The position numbers and the translations under genes were made by a program. Below the pieces are notes generated by a model that saw only the letters and a list, made by a program, of their open reading frames with translations, searched no databases and was not told the origin of the DNA. DNA of 64,000 nucleotides from Caulobacter henricii (GTDB lineage: Bacteria; Pseudomonadota; Alphaproteobacteria; Caulobacterales; Caulobacteraceae): the NCBI RefSeq assembly GCF_001414055.1, contig NZ_CP013002.1, positions 1,984,001-2,048,000 on the forward strand. Reading direction: 5' to 3'. Of this stretch, positions 26,838 to 36,355 are shown piece by piece. How positions within the stretch are numbered: the stretch's first letter is position 1; every line of letters begins with the position of its first letter.

Positions 26838-28520
26838 ATGACGACCGTTTCGGCAGCTCTCACCCAGATCGGCCTTTTGCTCTCGGACGGTTCGATCCTC
26901 GATGATGACGACGGATTCCTGGCCGCGATCAGGCCTTTGGATCGCGCGAACCTTGTCGAGTTGGCCCGCACAAGTCCGGGTGTCACATCTTATGAGGTCG
27001 TCGACAGCGGTGGCGGCGCAGCTGTCGTGGTCGCCGTGGGTTCGCTCGAACAGGCTCGGACCTGGCAGGTGCGCGACCTGGCGGTGTCGGCCTCCGCCTC
27101 AAAGAACGCTGTCGCCGTTTGCCGTCTTTCGCAGCTGGGTGTGCAGCGACGGATCTACGCATTCGGAGAGGCCTTCGGTCTGTCGCCGGCGGTGATGCGA
27201 GTTCTGGTCGCGCTTTATGAAAACTGTGACGTCAAGGATGCCGCCGCCGCTGCGGGCGTCAGCTTCAATACGGCGCGGGGATATCTGAGCGAGGCGCGCG
27301 CCACGGTGTGGGCACCTAACCTGCCACGACTGATCACCTGGGCGGGAGTGGGATCCGTCGGCGCGGACTCAAGCGGTGAAAGTGATCACCCTGCCGCCGA
27401 GTTGTTTTCGTTATCCGAACGTCAGCGTCAGCTGGCCGGCTTGATTGCCGATGGATCCAGCCGCATCGCGGCCGCCCTGACCCTCGGCGTATCCGATGCA
27501 GTCGCCAAAAAGGAGCTGGCCGCAGTCTACGCGGCGACTGGCGTAACGAACGCAACGGGGCTTGCCCGGATTTTTGCCGATCTGCGGGGCTTGGCGATCG
27601 TGACCCGGTCCCACAACGGGCCGTCGGAACCCCATCCGCCGCCGCCAAGCCGCAGCCTGATTCTAACCGACAGCGATGGGCGCCGTATCGCTGTCAGTGA
27701 CTATGGCCCGAGGGGCGGCAAGCCGATCCTGGTTCTGCACAACACGATGAACTGCCGGGGTGTCGACCGCTCTCTGGTCAGTGCCCTGCAAGCCAGTGGC
27801 TATCGTCCGATCTCCAATGATCGCCCAGGCTACGGGGACACCGACCCGCCACCTCAGCACTGCCATGGACAGGCTTATCTTGATGTCTGCGTGGAGGACA
27901 TCGCCCTGATCTGCGAGGAAATGCGCTGGAGCCAGATTTCGGTCATTGCGCATGGGCCCGTCCACGTCGCGCTGGCCCTCTATCGTGCAAAACCTGATTT
28001 GATCGAGGGGATTGTCATAGACGCACCCGAGCCGGATTCTGCGTACGGCTCGGCTCCGGGCGGGATGCTCAGCGAACTGAAGAGGCAGTTCGCTCGGCGA
28101 CCTTGGGCGGTCGCATCCGTGGTCAGGATTCTGGGCGCGCTCGCCAGCTTTGAGCGCGTCTCATCATTCATGCGCGATTGGACCGCGAAAAGTCCCTCTG
28201 ACCGTGCGGCGATGAGCGACCCTGCCCTGATGATGGATTTCTATCGGAAGCTCCTTCCATTCCGAAAGGGCAGGATCGACGGCTTTGTTCGCGAGCAGGT
28301 GTTCCAAGCGACCATGGGAAAGCCGCCGACCATCCCGGGAACATCAAGCATCACACTCGTCATTGGCCAGACCGATTTCATGCACGATGCCGACGAAAAC
28401 CTTGCTTACTGGAATGAGGTCCTGCCCGACGCGCGCCTTGTGAAGGTCAGCGATGCGGGGCGTTTCATTTCCTATTCTCATCCTGAGCGGCTGGTTTCAG
28501 AACTGGGGAGACTATCTTAG
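26838..28520 (+). CDS. LuxR-like HTH regulator fused to a catalytically degenerate alpha/beta-hydrolase
   Basis: 560 residues from ATG 26838 (TTG 26808 possible; no strong ribosome site). The N-terminal 260 residues hold two helix-turn-helix-like regions: about 115-155 (LSPAVMRVLVALYENC, AAAAAGVSFNTARGYLSEAR) and 190-250 (FSLSERQRQLAGLIADG, the LuxR/GerE start). A Pro-rich linker follows, then an alpha/beta-hydrolase fold (GRRIAVSDYGPRGGKPILVL, SNDRPGYGDTDPP). The nucleophile elbow, normally GHSxG, reads AHGPV (Gly373), and the catalytic His motif GHF reads GRF (Arg542); Asp513 remains. It is therefore probably a ligand-sensing pseudoenzyme controlling transcription. Targets are unknown; flanking secreted genes are candidates. 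Confidence 0.8.
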   Translation: MTTVSAALTQIGLLLSDGSILDDDDGFLAAIRPLDRANLVELARTSPGVTSYEVVDSGGGAAVVVAVGSLEQARTWQVRDLAVSASASKNAVAVCRLSQLGVQRRIYAFGEAFGLSPAVMRVLVALYENCDVKDAAAAAGVSFNTARGYLSEARATVWAPNLPRLITWAGVGSVGADSSGESDHPAAELFSLSERQRQLAGLIADGSSRIAAALTLGVSDAVAKKELAAVYAATGVTNATGLARIFADLRGLAIVTRSHNGPSEPHPPPPSRSLILTDSDGRRIAVSDYGPRGGKPILVLHNTMNCRGVDRSLVSALQASGYRPISNDRPGYGDTDPPPQHCHGQAYLDVCVEDIALICEEMRWSQISVIAHGPVHVALALYRAKPDLIEGIVIDAPEPDSAYGSAPGGMLSELKRQFARRPWAVASVVRILGALASFERVSSFMRDWTAKSPSDRAAMSDPALMMDFYRKLLPFRKGRIDGFVREQVFQATMGKPPTIPGTSSITLVIGQTDFMHDADENLAYWNEVLPDARLVKVSDAGRFISYSHPERLVSELGRLS

Positions 28521-29338
28521 TTCACGGCCGCCAAGGCCTGGGCCACGTGGTCAAAGCCCTCGGCTGAAAGCGCCTTGAACGTCAAAGGGTCCAATGCCCA
28601 CCAGCGGCCGTCTGATGAGCGGCCAGCAAACCGAACCGAAGACAGACTGTCGCAAGTCCATGCCTGACCGGGTGCCTCGGAGGGTTCCCGCACGATCTTC
28701 GACCACTTCCGGTTTGGAAGCTGTTCTGCGCCTATAAGGGCAACGGCCATGGCCTCACGGCACCGCCGTTCCGAGGTCAGGTCCACACTGGCAATTGCCT
28801 TGTCGCCCATTTGCGGGCCGACGCTCCCATCGCTCAGCAGGGGAGCTGCGATCGAAGGTGCACCGACATATGATCGCTTCCAGAGCACAGCCGAGACATC
28901 TGCTCCGTCCAGGTGCAGGGGCACAAGCGCACTGAACTCCGTTACTTGGGCACTGCCCGATGGTAGCTTGACCAGCGTTACACCCCGGTTGCTCGCAAAG
29001 GCCACGGCCTGATCGCCGGCGAACGCCCACTCGGTGTCTGAGGGCAGATATCCTGCCTTTGGGTAGATCAGTCCGCCCGCCGTATCCTGAAGCCGCCACC
29101 CCAGTCCGGGCGCGCAGCGCAGGTAGGCGTCCGGCGCACCACCCCTGGAGACAATTTCACAGTCCTCAGTGAGCTGAAGTGTGTAGCCCTCGGGCGCGTA
29201 GGGCGCTCGGATTGTCTGGGCGACGCGAGGCTCTGCGACGGCTTGCAGCGAAAGGCTCAAGACAAGGCACGGCCCTAGCAGCCATGCACGCCATTCACTG
29301 CGGTCGAGCTGACGGTGGGGTCCGGTATCAGAATTCAT
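28517..29338 (-). CDS. Secreted or anchored protein, unknown function
   Basis: 273 residues from ATG 29338. The hydrophobic segment AWLLGPCLVLSLSLQAVA is preceded by about 20 polar residues, so it is an uncleaved anchor or a long signal peptide; the segment contains a Cys that does not fit a lipobox well. The mature domain has APYAPEGYTLQLTEDCEIVS, YLRCAPGLGW and ERRCREAMAVAL; no family is recognised. The start overlaps the end of the upstream YbjN-like gene by 11 bases, so the two are coupled. The stop overlaps the convergent regulator by four bases. Confidence 0.7.
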   Translation of the reverse strand: MNSDTGPHRQLDRSEWRAWLLGPCLVLSLSLQAVAEPRVAQTIRAPYAPEGYTLQLTEDCEIVSRGGAPDAYLRCAPGLGWRLQDTAGGLIYPKAGYLPSDTEWAFAGDQAVAFASNRGVTLVKLPSGSAQVTEFSALVPLHLDGADVSAVLWKRSYVGAPSIAAPLLSDGSVGPQMGDKAIASVDLTSERRCREAMAVALIGAEQLPNRKWSKIVREPSEAPGQAWTCDSLSSVRFAGRSSDGRWWALDPLTFKALSAEGFDHVAQALAAVN

Positions 29339-29882
29339 CGCGCTCACCGCTAATCTCCATCTGTTTCTTGTCAGCGACCTCGCCAACATTGACCATCAAA
29401 AAATGGAGAGTTTCAGCATCGATGCTGTCATCTATCTTGACGATGAAACAGAGATAATTGTCCAAAATTGCCCAATAACCAAGCGATGCCCCACCGTTGT
29501 TTTCCAGCAATCGTAGCGCCGATGGACCGCCCAATTTGTCATTACCGATTTGAGCTACAGGGGACCATATCGTGCGAATATTGATCCCCAATAATGGCTT
29601 TGTTTCTCTATTTATAAAAACTTGCTGCCCGCGACCTTTCGTCGATGTTTTGAATGCCGCGCGTATGTTTTCATGATCATCGACATCGAATATGACGCCG
29701 CGTTCCTTCAGCTTGGCGCCGGCCGTATCAATTTGTGCGCTGGCTACGCTTGCCCATACCAATGCTATAGCGATCCCGCCAGCATAGGCATGTTGCAAGA
29801 CTTTGGACGGTGCCTTCAGGCTCCCGCGCTCTGCAAAGATCGGCGAGGCTGCCCGCGCAAGGCGGCATAAGAAGCTGATCAT
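29328..29882 (-). CDS. YbjN-domain-like secreted protein
   Basis: 184 residues with a strong AGGTGAG ribosome site before ATG 29882. The hydrophobic signal is rather far in (AYAGGIAIALVWASVASAQ). The mature part resembles the YbjN / type III chaperone-like fold: LRLLENNGGASLGYWAILDN, YLCFIVKIDDSIDAETLHFL and a conserved amphipathic end. YbjN-like proteins are small sensory or regulatory proteins of unclear biochemical role. It is less GC-rich than neighbouring housekeeping genes and begins a two-gene operon. Confidence 0.7.
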   Translation of the reverse strand: MISFLCRLARAASPIFAERGSLKAPSKVLQHAYAGGIAIALVWASVASAQIDTAGAKLKERGVIFDVDDHENIRAAFKTSTKGRGQQVFINRETKPLLGINIRTIWSPVAQIGNDKLGGPSALRLLENNGGASLGYWAILDNYLCFIVKIDDSIDAETLHFLMVNVGEVADKKQMEISGERDEF

Positions 29883-30152
29883 GAGCTCACCTCCGGGGGC
29901 CTTGTTTGTGCGGCAGGGCCAAATGGGTGGTCATCCCCAAATGTAGGGGCCGGACACAGTTTCACGTCACATCAGGTATCCCCACACGGGCAAAAGTCCC
30001 GGGGTATCTGAGCTGACGGAAAGTTCCCCAATGCCGGTAGCCCTACAAATGGGGCTACCAGCCGGATCGACCCTGGCGAAAACTGGCGGATGAAAGCCGC
30101 GCGCCGTGGTCATGTTAGCCCTGGTTGCGGCCCCCTGGAGGGTGCTGAACAC

Positions 30153-30509
30153 ATGAAAATCATCCCTGGCCGGATGGGCTTTTTGGCCCTTGGTCTGCTG
30201 GCGTCGGGAGCGGTCCTTTCTGCGTCATACGCCGCTGAGGTTCAGCGTGTATTTCAACTCAAGGCCGACGGATTTGCGAGTGTTGCCAGTGAGTTGTCGC
30301 TAAGGCAGACCTTGGACAAAAAGGCTCGCGGCAATTGCCAGATGGCACTGGCCCGCGACGGCTACACACTTGGAGAGGTCAGTTGTTCCGTCGTGGAAAG
30401 CGGCCCTCTCAAAGCCAGGACCCAGGAGCGCGTGTGTAAAGCCACAGCCACCTGCACAGGCGAGTATGCACCGCCGGACTGGCACCCTGCCGAAGCGTCT
30501 CAGCGATAG
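30153..30509 (+). CDS. Small secreted cysteine-containing protein
   Basis: 118 residues from ATG 30153, with GGAGG about 11 bases upstream. The signal peptide MGFLALGLLASGAVLSASYA is followed by a charged domain with four cysteines (GNCQMAL, GEVSCSVV, ERVCKATATC) that could form two disulphides. No family is recognised. It precedes another secreted gene on the same strand by about 150 bases. Confidence 0.6.
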   Translation: MKIIPGRMGFLALGLLASGAVLSASYAAEVQRVFQLKADGFASVASELSLRQTLDKKARGNCQMALARDGYTLGEVSCSVVESGPLKARTQERVCKATATCTGEYAPPDWHPAEASQR

Positions 30510-30656
30510 AGCTGAGCCGGCGATCAGCACCGGCCGCGTTCGATCCCTGTATGTCCTAGGATCCTCAGTCGATGTCATGGGCGGAACGAATGGTGTTTTC
30601 ACATCGACACACTCTGAGCTGCATGGACCAGTAGTGCGCTGAAAGGCCGGGCCAAC

Positions 30657-31418
30657 ATGATGATACTCCGTCGGCTTCTTTCCCTCGTGATGGCGGCGGG
30701 ATTGGTGTCCTTCTCGATGCCGACGATCGCGCACGCCGCAGACTGGAAGGCGGCCAGATGCGCGCCCTACGCTTCCGGCGGGCACAGTCTGGGCCTTGAG
30801 CGCAAACCCGCTCGCCCCGGCACTTCTTTGCGGGTCTCGGTCACACAGTCGGCCAGACCCGGCGTGGTCGAGCGCATTCCCGGTGTGTGCTTGACGCACT
30901 GGAAAGTGTCAGACCCTCGATCAGGGAGGTTCATCGCCAACAATTTGACGCTCCTGGTTCGGCGTGGGGCCGTACCCGGACGGGTGGTGACGCTATCGGT
31001 TCGAGTGCGCGGCCTGACCACGCCGGTCGAGACTTCATTTAGGGTGGCTGAGGCTAATGAAGTCTCACTCGTTGGCTTCTACAGTCAGATCGAAGTGCGT
31101 GGATGCCAGACCGAAACAGGGGCGGTGCCTGTGAACGTAGGCGAACTGTCCTTCGACGACGCCGGGCGCTTCAGTGTCACCTGGCAGCCGTTCGAGAGCT
31201 ACAAGGACTACTGGGGCCACTACGCCTACGACCCGGCCACGGCAAGGATCGTGTTGAAGGTCGAGGGCGGTAACAGCCTGCCGGGCAATGGGCGTTGGGA
31301 AGGACGGGTGGCATTGACGGCCGATGGAGGCCTGATCTTTGATCAGGTGGCCTTCGGATCAGCCGACGGCGCGCCGTTCATCGGGTCGTGTCGTACCGAA
31401 TTCAGGCGTCACGGCTGA
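30657..31418 (+). CDS. Secreted protein, unknown function
   Basis: 253 residues with a signal peptide cleaved after AHAA. The first half looks like a beta-sandwich (PGTSLRVSVTQSARPG, NNLTLLVRRGAVPGRVVTLS), ending in TPVETSFRVAE. The second half (FYSQIEVRGCQTETGAVPVN, FSVTWQPFESYKDYWGHYAY) resembles the small lipocalin-like strands of secreted bacterial proteins. Cysteine pairs are present. No catalytic residues are evident. Confidence 0.65.
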   Translation: MMILRRLLSLVMAAGLVSFSMPTIAHAADWKAARCAPYASGGHSLGLERKPARPGTSLRVSVTQSARPGVVERIPGVCLTHWKVSDPRSGRFIANNLTLLVRRGAVPGRVVTLSVRVRGLTTPVETSFRVAEANEVSLVGFYSQIEVRGCQTETGAVPVNVGELSFDDAGRFSVTWQPFESYKDYWGHYAYDPATARIVLKVEGGNSLPGNGRWEGRVALTADGGLIFDQVAFGSADGAPFIGSCRTEFRRHG

Positions 31419-31553
31419 TGAGCGTGATGCCCGCGCCGTAGTATTTAACTTTGAAATTGCAATATAAAACCGAACTGAAAATCCAACGCCTAAACATACG
31501 ATACCCCCATTTTGCCATCTATAGCATAGCCGCTATTCACCCGAGGACCCGAG

Positions 31554-33278
31554 ATGGTTTTGCGCATCACAACGCTGGCCTTGATCGCGTGGGGTACTGC
31601 GCTGGGGTGCGGGGTCGCGGCCGCCGCAGCGACGCCTTTGCAAGACGCAATCCGCGCCTTCGACACAGGGGATGCTGTAGCCCTCGTCGCGGCGCTGCAT
31701 GATCCACAACTTTCGGTCAGCCTGGATGCAGAAACGGGGCGCTCGATCTATGCGGGCCTTGGCGAAGCCCTGCTGCGGGCGAGCCGGCCAGCCGAGGCCG
31801 CGACGGCCTATGCCAAGGCGCTCGAAGGTGTCGATGACGGCGACACTGATGCGGTTGAGGTGCGCCGCGCCTATGCCCACCTGATTTTCGACACCAATCG
31901 CCGTGAGGCTCTTCGCCAGCTGAGCATCGCCCTGGGCGCTCTCGAAGCAGCAGGTGTCTCTGAGGAAGACCGCGCCGAGTTGGGTCGTGATTTACGGGTG
32001 CGCGCCATTCTTTCCGGCTTTCCCGCCGATTGGCGCCATGCTGGCTGGATTGCCCCGCTGAACGGGAGTGCGGCAGGCGCAGCAGCGCCGCGAGGGGGCG
32101 TCGCCAGTGCGGCTCCCGTCGAGAGCGCCTTCACCCTGGTGGACGTCTTCTACGCGACCACTCGAAAGGCCACTGGTTCGAAACTCCCCACCGCCTTCTA
32201 CGGGGGGCAGCCGGGTCAGATCTCTTATGGCAAGGCAGTGGTCAGTGTACCGCGGGATCGTTCCCCCGGAGAGTTGCCGACTCCCCAGGCCTGGGCATTC
32301 GAGTTTCGGCCTGATCCGGCCCGGCATTTCGTCCTCAATCGTGTGGAGCGATACGGAACCCGCCAGCAATTCTTAGACAACGTGACCGGCCGCATGTCCA
32401 AGTCCCGTCTGCGCGAAGTGTTGGTCTTCATCCACGGCTTCAATATGAGTTTTGAGAACGGCGCCGAGCGCACGGCGCAGCTTGCGGTCGACTTGGGCCT
32501 GGACGGCGCGCCCATTCTCTATTCCTGGCCCTCGAAGTCATCGCTGATGGGCTACATGTCCGACGCAGCCACGGCCGAGGATTCAACCCGTATCGCCGAA
32601 CTGGCGCAGTTCCTCGCCGACGTTGCCGCCCGCACCGGCGCGACGCGGGTCAATGTCGTGGCCCACTCCATGGGTAATCGCTATCTCATACGGGCACTGA
32701 ACACGTTGGCCGCTGGGGGGGCGAAACAGGTTTTCGGCGAGGTGGTATTCGCGGCCCCCGATGTCGGCGTCGACGAATTCAAAGCCGTCTGGCCTACAAT
32801 CCGTCAGGTCGCCCGCCGGACCACGGTCTATGCCTCCGGGCGCGACAAGGCCCTGGCCCTGTCGAGTCGTATCAACAACATGCCGCGGGCAGGAGATGCT
32901 CATGTCCCTCTGCTCCTCAGCGGTCTGCAAACGATAGACACCACAGCCGCCAGCGGTGGCCTGTTGGGCCATGACGACTTTTCTGGCACGGCATTGGATG
33001 ACTTCCGGGCCGTGATCTGGCTCAGTCTCGCGCCAGAGCAGCGGTGTGTCCTAAGCAACGACGCGTCCAAGTCGCTCTGGCGGTTCGCGGCCGGCTGCCC
33101 GGAGAGCGATTTCCGCCAGGCAACGACCCTGATCCGGACGACTGGCTCGGTCGCGACCGCCCAGGCCAAGGTTCAGCGCGCTCTGGTCCGTGCCGCCGGC
33201 GCAGAGGCCGAGCGCCTTCGCCGGGTGTTGGATTTGCTGAAGGGCATCGACCCCGGCAGAAAGAGCCGGGGCCGGTGA
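31554..33278 (+). CDS. Secreted DUF900-type alpha/beta hydrolase
   Basis: 574 residues. The signal peptide is cleaved around AAAAA, followed by a helical TPR-like region (residues 28-150: ALLRASRPAEAATAYAKALE). The hydrolase domain is the DUF900 type: YATTRKATG, VLVFIHGFNMSFENGAERTA, ILYSWPSKSSLMGY and the nucleophile elbow VVAHSMGNR with Ser372; the acid lies near VVFAAPDVG and the His near GLLGHDDF. A C-terminal helical extension follows. DUF900 proteins are esterase/lipase-like with mostly unknown substrates. It ends inside a GC hairpin (CCCCGGC...GCCGGGG, 33250-33270). Confidence 0.85.
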   Translation: MVLRITTLALIAWGTALGCGVAAAAATPLQDAIRAFDTGDAVALVAALHDPQLSVSLDAETGRSIYAGLGEALLRASRPAEAATAYAKALEGVDDGDTDAVEVRRAYAHLIFDTNRREALRQLSIALGALEAAGVSEEDRAELGRDLRVRAILSGFPADWRHAGWIAPLNGSAAGAAAPRGGVASAAPVESAFTLVDVFYATTRKATGSKLPTAFYGGQPGQISYGKAVVSVPRDRSPGELPTPQAWAFEFRPDPARHFVLNRVERYGTRQQFLDNVTGRMSKSRLREVLVFIHGFNMSFENGAERTAQLAVDLGLDGAPILYSWPSKSSLMGYMSDAATAEDSTRIAELAQFLADVAARTGATRVNVVAHSMGNRYLIRALNTLAAGGAKQVFGEVVFAAPDVGVDEFKAVWPTIRQVARRTTVYASGRDKALALSSRINNMPRAGDAHVPLLLSGLQTIDTTAASGGLLGHDDFSGTALDDFRAVIWLSLAPEQRCVLSNDASKSLWRFAAGCPESDFRQATTLIRTTGSVATAQAKVQRALVRAAGAEAERLRRVLDLLKGIDPGRKSRGR

Positions 33279-33558
33279 GGACTCTCCCACAAAAGAGGAA
33301 GATATGGGCGAGCGACGGGCTGCACGGCGCGTGCCGTTGCGCTTAGCGTCTCCGGCTGAAAAGCGACCCTGAAGAGAATTCACAAATGAGCCTACTCAGG
33401 CTTTGCACCGCCGCTCACTCAGCCGCTAAAACCCTCACCTATACAATGAATTATCCAATGCAACGCTCCTAACTTTATCCCTATTTCCTCATGGGGCCGG
33501 CGTTCCGTAGGGTCCGCCGAACGGTGCTTCAAACGATGCTGACGTACTCGCCAAATGG

Positions 33559-33963
33559 TTAATTGCCCCTTGGGGCCGAACCCTTGCCCGCATTAGACAG
33601 GGGCTTGCCAAACAGGGCTCGGTTCGCTGGCGTATCGGCGATGGGCGCATTGGAAACCACGTTCGGATCGCCGGCCTTCAAAGTCGCCTGGACCTCCGGT
33701 GACTGCGACGACATCGGCACGACGCCGGCGGTGTCGGTTCCCAGCATGGAGGCCGACGGCGGCAGCTCCGGACCCGGCGCTACCATCCCCGGCGGGACGA
33801 TTTCGGCCGGAAGGATCACAGGGTTGACCGACTGAAAGGGTGCCACCCGCTGAACGATTGGCTCAACGGGGGCATCGAGGCTCATGTCGGTGGTCTGGGC
33901 CAGGGCAGCGCCTGACAACAGGGCCGTGGCGGCAGCGGTGGCTAACAGACGGGACGTCGTCAT
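33559..33963 (-). CDS. Secreted proline-rich small protein, unknown function
   Basis: 134 residues from ATG 33963, with GAGGAG upstream. The signal peptide ends at GAALAQ. The mature chain is rich in Pro, Val and Ala (FQSVNPVILPAEIVPPGMVA) and has no cysteine or obvious domain; it is likely extended or disordered. The 280 bases between this gene and the DUF900 gene are AT-richer than average and hold nothing that I can support. Confidence 0.6.
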   Translation of the reverse strand: MTTSRLLATAAATALLSGAALAQTTDMSLDAPVEPIVQRVAPFQSVNPVILPAEIVPPGMVAPGPELPPSASMLGTDTAGVVPMSSQSPEVQATLKAGDPNVVSNAPIADTPANRALFGKPLSNAGKGSAPRGN

Positions 33964-34718
<755 letters not shown>

Positions 34719-34746
34719 TGCCATCGGGAACAGGGGATAACCGACG

Positions 34747-36279
34747 ATGAAATTGACCTTCAAACCGCTGGCGGGGCTTATGCTCGCCGCGACACTGGCC
34801 GGAGCCCCGATGGGGGCCGTGGCCTTCGCCCAGGAGGCCGCGCCTGCGGCAGCCGCAGCGGCGCCAGCCGAGGCCGCCCCTGCACCAGAAGCCGCTCCGG
34901 CAGCCGCGCCTGCTGAAGCTGCGCCTGCGGCCGCGGCACCCACCCCTGACAAGGGCGACAATGCCTGGATGCTGACCTCGACGGTTCTGGTCCTGCTGAT
35001 GATCCTGCCCGGTCTGGCCCTGTTCTACGGCGGCCTGGTTCGCTCCAAGAACATGCTGTCGGTGATGATGCAGGTCTCGACCGTCGCCATCATCGGCTTC
35101 GTCGCCTGGGTGCTGTGGGGCTACAGCTTCGCCTTCACCGACGGCGGCAGCTGGGACAGCTATGTCGGCGGCCTGAGCCGGCTGTTCCTGAAGGATGTGA
35201 CCCCGGCGAGCAATGTCGCGACGTTCTCCACCGGCGTCGTGATCCCGGAACTGACCTTCATCTCGTTCCAGGCGACCTTCGCTGCCATCACCGCCGCTCT
35301 GGTCATCGGTTCGCTGGTCGAGCGCATGAAGTTCGCGGCCATCGTCGCCTTCGCGGTGCTGTGGCCGCTGCTGTCCTACTATCCGATCGCCCACATGGTC
35401 TGGTGGTGGCCTGGTCCGGACGCCATCGCCGGTGATCCGACCGCCCCCGTCAAGGCGGGCCTGATCTGGAGCTTCGGTGCCCTCGACTTCGCCGGCGGCA
35501 CCGTGGTCCACATCAACGCCGGTATCGCGGCTCTGGTCGGTGCCATCATCCTGGGCAAGCGTCAGGGCTACGGAAAAGAGCCTATGCCGCCGCACTCCCT
35601 GACCCTGACCCTCGTGGGTGCCGGTCTGCTGTGGGTGGGCTGGTTCGGCTTCAACGCTGGCTCCAACCTAGAATCCAACGGCTACGCCTCGCTGGCGATG
35701 ATCAACACCTTCGTCGCCACCGCCGCCGCCGGTCTGTCCTGGATCCTGGTGGAATGGGTCACCCGCAAGAAGCCTTCGGCCCTCGGTCTGGCTTCGGGCG
35801 TGGTCGCCGGCCTGGTCGCCGTCACCCCGGCCGCCGGTTTCGCCGGTCCGATGGGCGCGGTGATCCTGGGTCTGGTGGTCTCGCCGCTCTGCATCTTCTT
35901 CTGCTCGGTCGTGAAGAACGCGCTGAAGTATGACGACAGCCTGGACGCCTTCGGCATTCACGGCGTCGGCGGCATCGTCGGTGCCTTGGCTACTGGCCTG
36001 CTGGTCAACCCCGCCTGGGGCGGCGCCGGCATCGTCGACTACACCACCTGTGCCAAGGACGGCGACATCTCGACCTGCGATGCTCTGGCCTCGTACGAGC
36101 CGATCGCCCAGCTGCTGATCCAGGCCAAGGCCGTGGGTGTGACGGTTCTCTGGTCGGCCATCGCCTCGGCCATCGTCTTCTTCGCGATCAAGCTCATCAT
36201 CGGTCTCCGCGCTGCGCCGGACGCTGAAGAAGAAGGTCTGGACATCGCCGAACACGGCGAGCGCGCCTATCACAGCTAG
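34747..36279 (+). CDS. amtB: Ammonium transporter
   Basis: 510 residues. A signal peptide (cleavage after VAFAQ) is followed by a 45-residue Ala/Pro/Glu-rich periplasmic segment, then 11 membrane helices beginning AWMLTSTVLVLLMILPGLAL. The twin pore histidines are in GGTVVHINAG and FGIHGVGGIVGA; FYGGLVRSKNMLSVMMQ is the family signature. The C-terminal tail (DAEEEGLDIAEHGERAYHS) is the GlnK-binding end. It forms an operon with glnK and is followed by a strong terminator. Confidence 0.96.
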   Translation: MKLTFKPLAGLMLAATLAGAPMGAVAFAQEAAPAAAAAAPAEAAPAPEAAPAAAPAEAAPAAAAPTPDKGDNAWMLTSTVLVLLMILPGLALFYGGLVRSKNMLSVMMQVSTVAIIGFVAWVLWGYSFAFTDGGSWDSYVGGLSRLFLKDVTPASNVATFSTGVVIPELTFISFQATFAAITAALVIGSLVERMKFAAIVAFAVLWPLLSYYPIAHMVWWWPGPDAIAGDPTAPVKAGLIWSFGALDFAGGTVVHINAGIAALVGAIILGKRQGYGKEPMPPHSLTLTLVGAGLLWVGWFGFNAGSNLESNGYASLAMINTFVATAAAGLSWILVEWVTRKKPSALGLASGVVAGLVAVTPAAGFAGPMGAVILGLVVSPLCIFFCSVVKNALKYDDSLDAFGIHGVGGIVGALATGLLVNPAWGGAGIVDYTTCAKDGDISTCDALASYEPIAQLLIQAKAVGVTVLWSAIASAIVFFAIKLIIGLRAAPDAEEEGLDIAEHGERAYHS

Positions 36280-36302
36280 GCTTCGGTCCAGCTGAAAAGG
36301 CG

Positions 36303-36338
36303 AAGGGCGCGGGGCCTGGCTCCGCGCCCTTTCTTTTA
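36303..36338 (+). terminator. Intrinsic terminator after glnK-amtB
   Basis: A perfect 10-bp stem AAGGGCGCGG / CCGCGCCCTT with a 9-base loop, followed by TCTTTTAT, 24 bases past the amtB stop. Confidence 0.88.
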
Positions 36339-36355
36339 TCTGCCAGGCCAGACGA

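Noticed and set aside
22955..33963. A prophage or integrative element in the accessory stretch
   Set aside because: No integrase, transposase, phage structural gene, tRNA border or flanking direct repeat was seen.
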